18,865 nt of DNA, taken from NCBI GenBank assembly GCA_009703545.1, contig WLFX01000005.1:1-18865 (forward strand). Reading direction: 5' to 3'. Origin of the DNA: Actinomycetota bacterium. Lineage in GTDB: Bacteria > Actinomycetota > Actinomycetes > Actinomycetales > Microbacteriaceae. The notes under the pieces were generated by a model. It saw nothing but the letters and a program-made list of their open reading frames with translations. It did no database searches and was not told the DNA's origin. The translations under genes and the position numbers were made by a program. Below, in pieces: positions 8,784 through 16,248 of the stretch (position 1 is the first letter of the stretch; the number at the start of each line of letters is the position of its first letter).

Positions 8784-9880
8784 TACTGACTCGCCCATTC
8801 GAGGTAGAACAAGCCGACCCCTAAACCGACTCCCAGCGTTGCAATCAACCAGAATCGAACGACAACAGTGATCTCGGCCCATCCCTTCAATTCGAAGTGG
8901 TGATGGAGTGGGCTCATGAGAAAGATACGTTTACCCTTCGTCAATTTGAAGTACGCGCGCTGGATGATGACCGATCCCGCCACGATGACGAATATTGAGC
9001 CAATAAGAACGATGAGGAGTTCGGTTCGGGTCAAGATTGCGAGCGCAGCAATCGCACCGCCGAGACCCAGTGACCCGGTATCACCCATGAAGATTTGAGC
9101 GGGCGTGGTGTTCCACCACAGAAATCCGACTGTACTTGCGGCGATGGCGGCGGCAATAGCGACCAAATCAAGAGAGTCTCGGGCCTCGTAGCACTTGTAG
9201 GCAACTTCGGGGTCCAATGCGGAGCTAAAGCACGACTGGTTGAATTGCCAGAAGCCAATGATGACGTAGGAGATTATCGCAAGAATTGCGCTGCCGGAGG
9301 CCAGTCCATCAAGTCCGTCGGCAACGTTGACACCATTCGCTGTAGAGATCACGATGAGGTTTGTCCACAACACATACAGAACGACCCCGACGATTCCGCC
9401 GATGACGGCGAAATCCAGCCACGGAATGTCTCTCACCGCGCTGATCGCCATAGATGCAGGGGTGATGCCGTTCGCATCGGGGAAACCAATCGCGAGGAGG
9501 GCGAAAACCGTAGCGACGAGAGCTTGCCCGAAAACCTTTGCCCACCCCCCGAGACCGAGACTGCGCTGTTTCCGTGATTTAGTGAAATCATCGATGAAAC
9601 CGACTATGCCCATACCAGTCATCATGAGAATCACGAGAAGCGCGCTGAGTGTCGGTGGTTGCTGTTCGACGAGGTGCCCGAGAACGTAACCAATAACAGC
9701 GCCAAGAATGATGACGATTCCGCCCATTGTCGGGGTCCCACGCTTGGTGTGGTGGCTTTGTGGTCCGTCGTCCCGAATGAATTGTCCCCACCCGAGGCGA
9801 TCAAAAAAACGAATGAAGACCGGTGTCAAAAACAACGTGAATGCGAGCGCGAAACTGGCGCCGAAGAGCACGGACCTCAT
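8783..9880 (-). CDS. mraY: MraY, phospho-MurNAc-pentapeptide translocase
   Basis: MraY transfers phospho-MurNAc-pentapeptide to undecaprenyl phosphate, making lipid I in the membrane. The 365-residue polytopic protein has [19 protein letters not shown] (35-53), IDDFTK with catalytic-site aspartates (95-100), [15 protein letters not shown] (181-195), [12 protein letters not shown] (Asp266) and the HHH loop [11 protein letters not shown] (323-333). An outer loop has two cysteines (216 and 229), as is common in actinobacterial MraY. The ATG at 9880 overlaps the preceding stop as ATGA. A strong AAGGGGG Shine-Dalgarno lies inside the end of the MurF-like ORF. Confidence 0.97.
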   Translation of the reverse strand: MRSVLFGASFALAFTLFLTPVFIRFFDRLGWGQFIRDDGPQSHHTKRGTPTMGGIVIILGAVIGYVLGHLVEQQPPTLSALLVILMMTGMGIVGFIDDFTKSRKQRSLGLGGWAKVFGQALVATVFALLAIGFPDANGITPASMAISAVRDIPWLDFAVIGGIVGVVLYVLWTNLIVISTANGVNVADGLDGLASGSAILAIISYVIIGFWQFNQSCFSSALDPEVAYKCYEARDSLDLVAIAAAIAASTVGFLWWNTTPAQIFMGDTGSLGLGGAIAALAILTRTELLIVLIGSIFVIVAGSVIIQRAYFKLTKGKRIFLMSPLHHHFELKGWAEITVVVRFWLIATLGVGLGVGLFYLEWASQ

Positions 9881-10305
9881 GGTCGATCCCCCTTCAGTCG
9901 CTCGACAACGTCGCCCAGCGAAACGTCTACTCCACCGGTCACAAGGATCGCTACCCTGGGGCCACGGAAACTCGTAATCTCATCGTAGGCGCGCGACACG
10001 TCAGAAACGGGGATTGACTCTCCGTCCCATGAACCTTCGTGTTCGGCCGCGCGGTGCATTCCATGGGCGTTCTCACCCACGACAATCAGGTGGTGAATGT
10101 TGAGTCGGACATTGATTCGTCCGAGAGCGTCCAAATTGTCAGAGGCGTCGTCACCGGCAACGAGTCCAGCCACATGGACAGTCTCGAACCCGTCTATTCG
10201 GTATTCCGCGAGCGCACGTTGCGCAAGCTTCACCTCGTCGAAATCGGTGGCATCGTGTGCGTCAAGCAGCACTGTGCCATCGTCTAGCGTCACCACCTCG
10301 ATCAT
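9877..10305 (-). CDS. Stand-alone MurF C-terminal-domain-like protein (truncated murF, motifs degraded)
   Basis: This 142-residue ORF occupies the murF position between murE and mraY. It aligns by eye with only the C-terminal domain of actinobacterial Mur[15 protein letters not shown] (3-16) at the domain start, then [20 protein letters not shown] (73-92), then [20 protein letters not shown] (118-137). The N-terminal and central ATPase domains (about 320 residues) are missing, and the 429 bases between murE and mraY leave no room for them. Expected motifs are lost: DAYNANP reads DAHDATD (15-21), the GEMxELG turn reads AGLVAGD (46-52), and the KxS triplet reads TGG (123-125). The frame is nonetheless open and coupled by ATGA to both neighbours, which argues for a retained, expressed protein. 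It cannot be a ligase on its own. A role is unknown; a scaffold or regulator is conjecture. Confidence 0.8.
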   Translation of the reverse strand: MIEVVTLDDGTVLLDAHDATDFDEVKLAQRALAEYRIDGFETVHVAGLVAGDDASDNLDALGRINVRLNIHHLIVVGENAHGMHRAAEHEGSWDGESIPVSDVSRAYDEITSFRGPRVAILVTGGVDVSLGDVVERLKGDRP

Positions 10306-11846
10306 GCCCAACCGGCTTCGGTCAGCGCTGACCGAGCGAGTTCGCGGGCGGAGTAACGAGTTCGTTCCCCACGGATGTCTCGGTAATCCTGATGTCCTGG
10401 GCCCGCCCACAAAATGGAGTCCCCTTCGCGCGCGAGTGAAACCGCGAGACGAATGGCGTTCTCCGGGGGCGATTCTTCGAAGATCTCGGGTCCATGTGCA
10501 ACCGATCGCGCCGCATCGAGCAGTTGCGCGCGAATCGAGGCTGGGTCTTCGAATCGAGGGTGATGGTCTGTGATGATCAGGATGTCGCATCCCTCGGCCG
10601 CGACGCGAGCCATATCAAATCTCTTCGACGCGTCGCGGTCGCCATCCGCACCGAAAACCATGATGGTTCGGCCCGAGGTGAAGCGTCGAACCGCCGCCAA
10701 GGTGTGGTCGAACGCGTCTGGCGAATGCCCGAAATCGACGTAAACGTTTGGTCCACGGTCGCCCGAGACTTTCTCTGTTCGCCCGGGCAGATAGGTCTGA
10801 ATTCCGTTGTCCCGTTCCAGCGCAGCGGCTATCACGTCAGGGTCATATCCCGCCTCAATCAACATGACAAGAGCGAGCCCAGCATTCGCAGCCATATGAC
10901 GCCCAATGACCGGTTCCCTCGTCGAAATGGATACACCGTCCGCCGACGTCAACGTGAACGCCGTGAATGCCGGATTGTCTTCTGTCACCTCAACCTGCCA
11001 ATACGCGGACGGATCGCCCGTTGACGAAATTGTGGTGACCGGGATGTGTGACTCGTCGACGATTCGGTGGCCCCACGCTGAATCCAATGACACAACACCG
11101 CGACGGGCAACATCGGGGTGAAAGAGCGCACGCTTTGCGCGGAAATAGTCCTCCATGTCGGAATAGTCGTCGAGGTGGTCATGCGAAAGGTTGGTGAATC
11201 CCGCGACGTCAAACCTGATTCCGGAAACGCGATTGTGCGTCAAAGCTTGAGCCGATACTTCTATGACCACCGCACGAACGGCGACTTCTTTCATTCGGGC
11301 AATGAGCGCGTGCAATTCGCTGGCCTCGGGTGTTGTCAATCGCGAGACAAAGCGATCGCCAGCGATATGACGCTCCGCCGTTGTCGACAGCCCCGTGGTA
11401 ATTCCCATTTGACGCAAAACCCCTTCGAGCAGATACGCCGTTGAGGTTTTCCCGTTTGTGCCCGTAATTCCAAAATACTGCGGAGCATCGTCATCGGTTC
11501 GATAGACCCACCGAGCGATATCACCGAGGGAGGCGCGTGGTGATTCAACGACAACAATCGGCAATCCACACTCGGAAGCGATGGCCGCACCGTCTTCGTC
11601 CGTGAGAATTGCGACCGCTCCATTGGCACGGGCATCGCGGGCGAACTCGGCACCGTGGCGATTCGCGCCGCGCACGGCCACGAACATGTCGCCCGCCGTC
11701 ACTTCACGGGTCATCACCGTCAACCCGGAAACCTCGACTCCGCGCAGGTTGCCAATCGAGCGAAGGCCCAGTTCCGAAACCAAAAGGTCAAGCGAGCGCG
11801 GACTGACGTGTTCCGGTCGAATAACGGGTGGGATGTTTCCAGTCAC
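10302..11846 (-). CDS. murE: MurE, UDP-MurNAc-tripeptide ligase
   Basis: MurE adds the third, diamino acid residue to UDP-MurNAc-L-Ala-D-Glu. The 514-residue protein has the P-loop GITGTNGKTS (126-135), LTTPEASELHA (170-180), NLSHDHLDDY (219-228), YFRAKRALF with the lysine (Lys238) expected to be carbamylated, and VYVDFGHSPDAF. The substrate-choice motif, DNPR in meso-DAP enzymes, reads DHHPR (427-431) followed by FEDP, so the third residue (DAP, Lys or Orn) cannot be called with confidence. The start is GTG at 11846, 13 bases after the ftsI stop, with AAGGA about eight bases upstream. The open frame extends further but only shadows ftsI. The stop overlaps the next start as ATGA. Confidence 0.96.
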   Translation of the reverse strand: MTGNIPPVIRPEHVSPRSLDLLVSELGLRSIGNLRGVEVSGLTVMTREVTAGDMFVAVRGANRHGAEFARDARANGAVAILTDEDGAAIASECGLPIVVVESPRASLGDIARWVYRTDDDAPQYFGITGTNGKTSTAYLLEGVLRQMGITTGLSTTAERHIAGDRFVSRLTTPEASELHALIARMKEVAVRAVVIEVSAQALTHNRVSGIRFDVAGFTNLSHDHLDDYSDMEDYFRAKRALFHPDVARRGVVSLDSAWGHRIVDESHIPVTTISSTGDPSAYWQVEVTEDNPAFTAFTLTSADGVSISTREPVIGRHMAANAGLALVMLIEAGYDPDVIAAALERDNGIQTYLPGRTEKVSGDRGPNVYVDFGHSPDAFDHTLAAVRRFTSGRTIMVFGADGDRDASKRFDMARVAAEGCDILIITDHHPRFEDPASIRAQLLDAARSVAHGPEIFEESPPENAIRLAVSLAREGDSILWAGPGHQDYRDIRGERTRYSARELARSALTEAGWA

Positions 11847-11859
11847 GCGTCGATTTCCT

Positions 11860-13602
11860 TCACCATTCGATCGGCCAGTTCTCTGATTTCCCAGTGGACG
11901 GCGGGACCCGATAGTACTTGAGCGTTTGTCCCATGAGTGTAGCGAACGAGGAGGCAGCCGCGAGGGAGGTTCGTTCGAATTTGGGCAAGCCAAATGTGAC
12001 AACGATGGCGAACTGTGGATTCTCGGCCGGCGCGACACCGGCCACCGAGATGATGCGGTCATCGGTGTAAGCGCCGTTTCGGGCTACTTCTGCCGTTCCG
12101 GACTTGATTGCGATGCGATATCCAGGAACCCCGACCAACGTTTTTAAGAAACCAATTTTCGCCACCGTCTCCATCATGGAGATCGTTTGGTCGGCAGCAT
12201 CCGGCGACACGACCTGAACCCCTTCTGTTGGCGGTTGGTCGATCACCGTTCCATCTGGTTGTTCACAACCGGAAATCAATGTGAGCGGTTTGCGTATCCC
12301 GTGGTTACCGAGGGTTTGATACGCACTCGCGATTTGTGCACTCGTCGTCGTAATTCCTTGGCCGAATATTTCGGTGTACTGGGTCACGCTGTCCACCACG
12401 TCGGGGCGCGCAATGTAACCCGAGTCTTCGCCAAGGAAATTGACAGCGGTCTTCTGGCCGATTCCGAAAGAACTCAGAATGTCATATCGTGCCCGTTTAT
12501 TCAGTTTGTTGGCCATCACGTTCATACCGATGTTTGAGGAATTGACGAGAATACCCGTCGTCGTCCAGCGCTCTGTTCCATGCTCGAAAGAGTCGACAAT
12601 GTACTTTCCCTCCCCGACACCAAAACGCCCCGGCACGGTGAATCGGTCCAATGGATTAACCAGTCCCTGGTCAATCATGGACGCCACAGTAATCGGCTTC
12701 ACCACAGATCCCGGTTCATACGGAGATGAAAAAAGTCGTGCCCCCATGTCATCGACCTTTGAGCCGTCAACGTTGTTGGGGTCCACGCTCGGCCAATCAG
12801 CGGCCGCCAGAATGTGACCGTCTTCAATTCGAACAATGAGCGCGGTCGCCCATGCTGCACCGAGTTCTTTTCCCCGAGCGCTCACAACTTTTTGAGAAAA
12901 CCACTGGAGATCTGAATCAATAGTGAGGTGAATCGTCCCACCGTCGACGGGTGCGATTTGCTCGAGAGTTGACCCGGGAATGCGAATTCCATCGCGTCCC
13001 TTCGCATAGGTCAGTACGCCATCCTTTGCCGCCAAACACGAGTCCTTTGAGAGTTCGATACCGGCGAGTGGACCATCCGTTCCCATGAATCCGACGAGGT
13101 TGCCGCCGACGGCACCGCGTGGATAGGTTCGAGTTGGTCGAAGGTCGTAATACACCCACGGGATACCGAGAGCTTGAATTTGGCGCAATACGGCAATGGT
13201 GACGCCCTTGACGAGATATGTGAAGTCCGCAGCTGGATCTTGTGTGATCGCCGCGCGCAATACGGAAACCTTGGTATCCGTGATTTCGGAGATTTCCGTG
13301 AGGGCCTGCTCGACGGTGACTGTCGCATCGTCTCGGAGGAAATCGACCGTGTAGCGAGGTGACGCTGTGATGTCATAACGGTCGACAGTTGACGCGAGTA
13401 CGATTCCATTCGCATCGACAACATCGCCTCGTACTCCATAGAGAACGCGTGAAATGTTTTGATGTGTCTCTGCTTCAGCGTTGAGCTTGTCCGCGTCAAC
13501 GACCTGAATGACGATTAATCGTCCGATAAAAAACGTTGCCACCACAAAAACAGCCCCAAGCAGAAAGCCGACCCGCCGCGAAAACTCTGAGGAACGATGC
13601 AT
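11860..13602 (-). CDS. ftsI: FtsI/PBP3, septal peptidoglycan transpeptidase
   Basis: A class B penicillin-binding protein that cross-links septal peptidoglycan, the partner of FtsW. The 580-residue protein has a short basic N-terminus, one transmembrane anchor (about 11-35), a PBP dimer/pedestal domain containing RGDVVDANGIVLA (58-70), and a transpeptidase domain. The catalytic motifs are all present: SVVK (299-302, nucleophile Ser299), SSN (355-357) and KSGT (500-503). The ATG at 13602 has GAGGAGGAG upstream. It follows ftsL by 25 bases and precedes murE by 13. No C-terminal PASTA domain is seen. Confidence 0.97.
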   Translation of the reverse strand: MHRSSEFSRRVGFLLGAVFVVATFFIGRLIVIQVVDADKLNAEAETHQNISRVLYGVRGDVVDANGIVLASTVDRYDITASPRYTVDFLRDDATVTVEQALTEISEITDTKVSVLRAAITQDPAADFTYLVKGVTIAVLRQIQALGIPWVYYDLRPTRTYPRGAVGGNLVGFMGTDGPLAGIELSKDSCLAAKDGVLTYAKGRDGIRIPGSTLEQIAPVDGGTIHLTIDSDLQWFSQKVVSARGKELGAAWATALIVRIEDGHILAAADWPSVDPNNVDGSKVDDMGARLFSSPYEPGSVVKPITVASMIDQGLVNPLDRFTVPGRFGVGEGKYIVDSFEHGTERWTTTGILVNSSNIGMNVMANKLNKRARYDILSSFGIGQKTAVNFLGEDSGYIARPDVVDSVTQYTEIFGQGITTTSAQIASAYQTLGNHGIRKPLTLISGCEQPDGTVIDQPPTEGVQVVSPDAADQTISMMETVAKIGFLKTLVGVPGYRIAIKSGTAEVARNGAYTDDRIISVAGVAPAENPQFAIVVTFGLPKFERTSLAAASSFATLMGQTLKYYRVPPSTGKSENWPIEW

Positions 13603-13627
13603 TCCGTCCGCTCCTCCTCGGTCAGTT

Positions 13628-14245
13628 TCAGTGAGTGTTCGGCGCAGGGATTCCTGACGTCGATGTCACGGTCGTTCGGGTCTTCACCGAGTCTGCCCCA
13701 CCAGATACTCTCTCCACCGATGCCACGCCACGAGCGGTGGAGCGAGGGATAAGAGCGGACTCGAGAGAGTTTGCGATGGTCGTTCGGTCAATCGAACCCT
13801 GCCCGACCACGTATGGATTTCCCCACACCTTGCCATCGCTGATTCGGAGATAGGCCGGGCGTGCGTTGGAGATCATCCCGAGACCTTGGGCCACGGACGA
13901 CAGGTGCTGCGGTGAATTGAGCACATTGAGTTGTTCTCCGATGAGTTGTGCGTCGCGTCCCAAATTTTGGCTTTCGTGAGCCTTGGCTGCTATGGCGTAG
14001 GCGTTTGCATCGATTGCGACAGACAGCACGAGTCGTCCGACAATCAGGAGCACGATGGACACAACGATTATGGTGACGTTTCGACCAGAGAAAATTGCGC
14101 GAATCTTTGCGGCTGTCGTCAACGTGGGTAGGGCGCGAATTGATGAAACGGGCCTAAGGCGCGGCGCCGTTTGAGGAATTGCCGATGCCATCGGACGCCT
14201 CACCGCGTATTGTGCGGAATACACGGGGCGGGTCATCGTGCTCAT
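13628..14245 (-). CDS. ftsL: FtsL-like divisome protein
   Basis: A 205-residue bitopic membrane protein in the ftsL position between rsmH and ftsI. A Pro/Arg-rich cytoplasmic N-terminus (1-55) leads to one transmembrane helix (about 57-77). A helical region able to form a coiled coil follows (about 80-112). The SPQHLSSVAQGLGMISNARPAYL segment (111-133) matches the FtsL/FtsB-type LGM region. A Ser/Thr-rich C-terminal tail (about 150-205) is longer than the E. coli protein but usual in actinobacteria. FtsL forms a complex with FtsQ and FtsB/DivIC and activates FtsWI. The ATG at 14245 overlaps the rsmH stop as ATGA. Assignment rests on position and layout more than on sequence identity. Confidence 0.82.
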   Translation of the reverse strand: MSTMTRPVYSAQYAVRRPMASAIPQTAPRLRPVSSIRALPTLTTAAKIRAIFSGRNVTIIVVSIVLLIVGRLVLSVAIDANAYAIAAKAHESQNLGRDAQLIGEQLNVLNSPQHLSSVAQGLGMISNARPAYLRISDGKVWGNPYVVGQGSIDRTTIANSLESALIPRSTARGVASVERVSGGADSVKTRTTVTSTSGIPAPNTH

Positions 14246-15195
14246 GCGGCTGTTTCCAATCGTTCGATAGCGCGAAATTTGACCGACGCAGCCCGTGAAT
14301 TTCGGGAAATCTCGTCTGCGCTCGCATTTCGTGCTCCGGAGAAAACCAATCGATACCCCGCGCGAAGCGCGACGGGAACGACGGGTAAAGAGTGAGGCGC
14401 TCGTGAGGTACTGGCCGCGGCGAAGGCAACCTTGACGATGCGATCCTCGAGGGAGTGATAGGACAGCACAAGAAGGCGTCCGCCGACGGCGAGAGCAGAC
14501 AAAGCGTTATCAATTGCGAGGCGAAGGATAGAGAGTTCACCGTTCACTTCGATGCGCAACGCTTGAAAAACTCGTTTCGCGGGATGCCCAGAATTCTTGA
14601 GTGCATACGGCGTGGCGTCATTCACGATTCGCACCAAGTGTTCGCTTCGAACAATCGGACGTTCGCGCCGCTCGGCAACGATGGCTCGGGCGTAGCGAGG
14701 CGCCAACTTCTCTTCACCAAAATCTCGGAAGATTCGAATGAGATCTCCTTCGGCGTATTCGCGAAGGATGTCCGCAGCCGTCTGCCCCGTTGTTTGGTCC
14801 ATTCGCATGTCGAGCGGTGCGTCAACCGCATAGGCGAAGCCCCGCTCGGACTCATCAATCTGCATGGATGAAATCCCGAGATCAAGCAGAATGCCATTCG
14901 CGGAAGTGTGGTGTGCAGTCGCGAGTGCCTCGGCGATGTGGTCGTAGGTGGAGTGAACCCCGATAAAACGCGGTCCAAACACAGCGAGTCGCTCACTCGC
15001 GAGTCGAAGTGCGACCGTGTCTCGATCGATGCCTACCACCGTCGCATGGGCAAATCGATTGAGAATTGCTTCGCTGTGTCCACCGAGCCCGAGAGTTCCG
15101 TCGACGACAACAGAATTGCCTTCTGAGAGAACCGGCGCAAGAGCATCGAGGCACTCTTCGAGAAGGACGGGCGTGTGTGTCGGAGTGTTCATCAT
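14242..15195 (-). CDS. rsmH: RsmH/MraW, 16S rRNA N4-methylcytidine methyltransferase
   Basis: RsmH methylates N4 of C1402 (E. coli numbering) in 16S rRNA with SAM. The 317-residue protein has the SAM loop VDGTLGLGGHSEAIL (31-45), GIDRD (55-59), LLDLGISSMQID (103-114), PLDMRMD, and the C-terminal LSYHSLEDRIVK motif. It is a normal-length, intact family member. Two consecutive ATG codons (15195 and 15192) can start it, and neither has a strong Shine-Dalgarno. The 87-base gap after mraZ is spanned by a 9-bp inverted repeat. The stop overlaps ftsL as ATGA. Confidence 0.97.
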   Translation of the reverse strand: MMNTPTHTPVLLEECLDALAPVLSEGNSVVVDGTLGLGGHSEAILNRFAHATVVGIDRDTVALRLASERLAVFGPRFIGVHSTYDHIAEALATAHHTSANGILLDLGISSMQIDESERGFAYAVDAPLDMRMDQTTGQTAADILREYAEGDLIRIFRDFGEEKLAPRYARAIVAERRERPIVRSEHLVRIVNDATPYALKNSGHPAKRVFQALRIEVNGELSILRLAIDNALSALAVGGRLLVLSYHSLEDRIVKVAFAAASTSRAPHSLPVVPVALRAGYRLVFSGARNASADEISRNSRAASVKFRAIERLETAA

Positions 15196-15206
15196 TTTCC
15201 GGTGAA

Positions 15207-15281
15207 CGCGATGATCCGATTCCCATCCGCTGCCTGCCGTGGGGAAGTACTTCAGGGGCGGCGGGGAGTCGCATCATCGCG
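15207..15281 (-). repeat. Inverted repeat spanning the mraZ-rsmH gap
   Basis: CGCGATGAT at 15207-15215 and ATCATCGCG at 15273-15281 are perfect 9-bp inverted arms separated by 57 bases. They close off almost the whole non-coding gap between the mraZ stop and the rsmH start. Inside is a 10-bp palindrome GAAGTACTTC (15244-15253) and complementary GCCG/CGGC blocks. The leader RNA of rsmH could therefore fold into a branched structure. There is no T-tract, so it is not an intrinsic terminator. Confidence 0.4.
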
Positions 15282-15282
15282 G

Positions 15283-15714
15283 CTAGAAGAGTCCCGGAAT
15301 CACCTCCTCCTCGGTGTCGCTGTATGCCTGTTCCTTCTCGGCGTAATAGGTTGCCCACGCATCTGCGGCCCAGATCTCAGCGCGACTGCCCACGCCAATC
15401 ACGACCAGGTCGCGGCCAAGTCCGGCGTACTCGCGAAGTTGTCCGGGAATCATGACGCGGTTCTGTTTGTCCGGCGTCTCGTCACTTCCGCCCGACAACA
15501 ACAAACGTGAGTAATCGCGGGCGACCTTGCTTGAAATCGGTGCTGAGGATGCGGACTCAAGTAACCCTTGGAAAGTTGCACGCGGAAAAACGTAGATACA
15601 CCGTTCTTGACCGCGAGTGAGAACAATGCCACCGGCGAGTTCATCGCGAAACTTGGCAGGCAGGATGACGCGTCCCTTGTCGTCGAGTTTTGGTTCATAC
15701 GTTCCGAGCAACAT
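15283..15714 (-). CDS. mraZ: MraZ, transcriptional regulator of the dcw operon
   Basis: MraZ is a DNA-binding protein of the SpoVT-AbrB fold that forms ring oligomers and typically represses its own dcw operon. The 143-residue protein has two tandem AbrB-like repeats with the expected DxxxR cores: [13 protein letters not shown] (11-23) and [13 protein letters not shown] (82-94). The N-terminus [15 protein letters not shown] is highly typical. The ATG at 15714 has a strong AAGGAGG nine bases upstream. It is the first gene of the cluster. Four 10-bp direct repeats lie just upstream, and a terminator separates it from the DUF3040 gene. Confidence 0.97.
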   Translation of the reverse strand: MLLGTYEPKLDDKGRVILPAKFRDELAGGIVLTRGQERCIYVFPRATFQGLLESASSAPISSKVARDYSRLLLSGGSDETPDKQNRVMIPGQLREYAGLGRDLVVIGVGSRAEIWAADAWATYYAEKEQAYSDTEEEVIPGLF

Positions 15715-15732
15715 GGCCGCCTCCTTCCCTAT

Positions 15733-15772
15733 TACTCCACTTTACTCCATTTTCCCCCACTCTACTCCACTT
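15733..15772 (-). promoter_or_regulatory. MraZ operator: four tandem 10-bp TGG boxes
   Basis: Read on the minus strand, four exact 10-base units follow each other: AAGTGGAGTA, GAGTGGGGGA, AAATGGAGTA and AAGTGGAGTA. They end 18 bases before the mraZ ATG. MraZ proteins are known to bind direct TGGG-type repeats spaced about one helical turn apart upstream of their own gene, so this is a strong operator candidate. A further GGTGGAAA lies 19 bases upstream of the first TGG. The promoter is not resolved: TTGTGC (15800-15805) with TTTTTA (15777-15782) at 17-base spacing, or TAGAGT (15759-15764) within the boxes, are weak options. Confidence 0.8.
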
Positions 15773-15823
15773 TGGGTAAAAATTTCCACCTTTCGTGTCG
15801 CACAATCGAAAATCAGGCGCAAC

Positions 15824-15847
15824 AAAAAACCCGGCCGCAGCCGGGTT
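15824..15847 (-). terminator. Rho-independent terminator after the DUF3040 gene
   Basis: On the minus strand AACCCGGC-TGCG-GCCGGGTT forms a perfect 8-bp GC-rich stem with a four-base loop, followed directly by a run of T. It begins 18 bases after the DUF3040 stop codon and lies upstream of the MraZ boxes. It should isolate dcw transcription from the DUF3040 transcript. Confidence 0.9.
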
Positions 15848-15865
15848 AGATGCGAGTGCTAGTTC

Positions 15866-16195
15866 TTAGAGCTCGCCGTCAAGCCGGCGTTCCCAGCGAT
15901 CTGCGAGCTTGGATTCCGAGCGAGGCTTCGATGCCGGGCGAACCTCGCCTCGACGATTCACGGTCAACGTCGCTCCCACCATCATCACGCCAAATCCTGC
16001 GACACCGATTAACGGAAGCTGCAGAACCACGCCAACAAGCAATACTCCGACGCCCGCGACAAGGACAAGCACACCGATTGTGATCAAGGTCGGGTTGGCA
16101 CGGCGAGGGGAAGGATTAACGACATCGGCATTCGTGCCAGAGAGCTGTCGCTCCATCTCTTCAAGTACCCGGCGTTCTTCTTCGGAAAAGGCCAT
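15866..16195 (-). CDS. DUF3040 small membrane protein
   Basis: A 109-residue protein beginning MAFSEEERRVLEEMERQL, the hallmark N-terminus of the actinobacterial DUF3040 family, whose function is not known. A polar N-terminal helix (1-40) is followed by two adjacent hydrophobic helices (about 42-62 and 65-85) and a basic tail with RSESKLADRWERRL. It sits beside mraZ in many actinobacteria, which suggests a link with envelope or division biology without proof. The ATG at 16195 has AAGGAG upstream. The longer open frame above it reaches into the divergent promoter region and is rejected. The gene has its own terminator and probably its own promoter. Confidence 0.88.
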   Translation of the reverse strand: MAFSEEERRVLEEMERQLSGTNADVVNPSPRRANPTLITIGVLVLVAGVGVLLVGVVLQLPLIGVAGFGVMMVGATLTVNRRGEVRPASKPRSESKLADRWERRLDGEL

Positions 16196-16212
16196 ATTCA
16201 CTCCTTCACTTA

Positions 16213-16242
16213 TTAACAGTGTAAAGCGTGCTTCGCTAGTGT
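16213..16242 (+). promoter_or_regulatory. Candidate promoter of the prenyl synthase gene (leaderless)
   Basis: TTAACA (16213-16218) and TAGTGT (16237-16242) are spaced by 18 bases. Only six bases separate the -10 from the GTG at 16249, so transcription would begin at the start codon itself. No Shine-Dalgarno precedes the GTG, which agrees with a leaderless mRNA, a common arrangement in actinobacteria. Confidence 0.5.
16218..16223 (-). promoter_or_regulatory. Candidate -10 element for the DUF3040 gene
   Basis: On the minus strand TACACT, a good TANNNT hexamer, lies 22 bases upstream of the ATG at 16195. Transcription would start near 16211, giving a leader of about 15 bases that includes AAGGAG. 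The -35 region is poor. The site overlaps the TTAACA -35 candidate of the divergent prenyl synthase gene. Confidence 0.4.
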
Positions 16243-16248
16243 GGAACC

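Noticed and set aside
8784..8882. Longer MurD N-terminus (33 extra residues)
   Set aside because: It is mraY read out of frame. The TAATG overlap at 8783 gives a normal MurD start.
9877..10305. Sequencing frameshift as the cause of the short murF
   Set aside because: The murE to mraY distance is only 429 bases in total and no frame there holds MurF ATPase motifs, so a base error could not hide the rest of the gene; a larger assembly deletion is the only error still possible.
10306..10590. An upstream extension of the MurF-like ORF (frame open to 10590), which might have supplied missing MurF domains
   Set aside because: The extra 95 residues are an Arg/Pro/Ser-rich translation of murE in another frame, with no P-loop or other Mur ligase motif. 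The ATGA-coupled ATG at 10305 is the natural start.
10302..11846. MurE-MurF fusion explaining the missing murF
   Set aside because: MurE is 514 residues with a single P-loop and one set of Mur ligase domains, the normal size, so no MurF portion is fused.
11847..12062. Longer MurE N-terminus (72 extra residues)
   Set aside because: It overlaps the catalytic-domain end of ftsI in another frame and looks like a shadow reading. The GTG at 11846 with AAGGA upstream gives the normal family length.
15733..15772. The 10-bp repeats as a CRISPR-like or other array
   Set aside because: Units are only 10 bases and abut with no spacers. The position before mraZ and the TGG core fit a MraZ operator.
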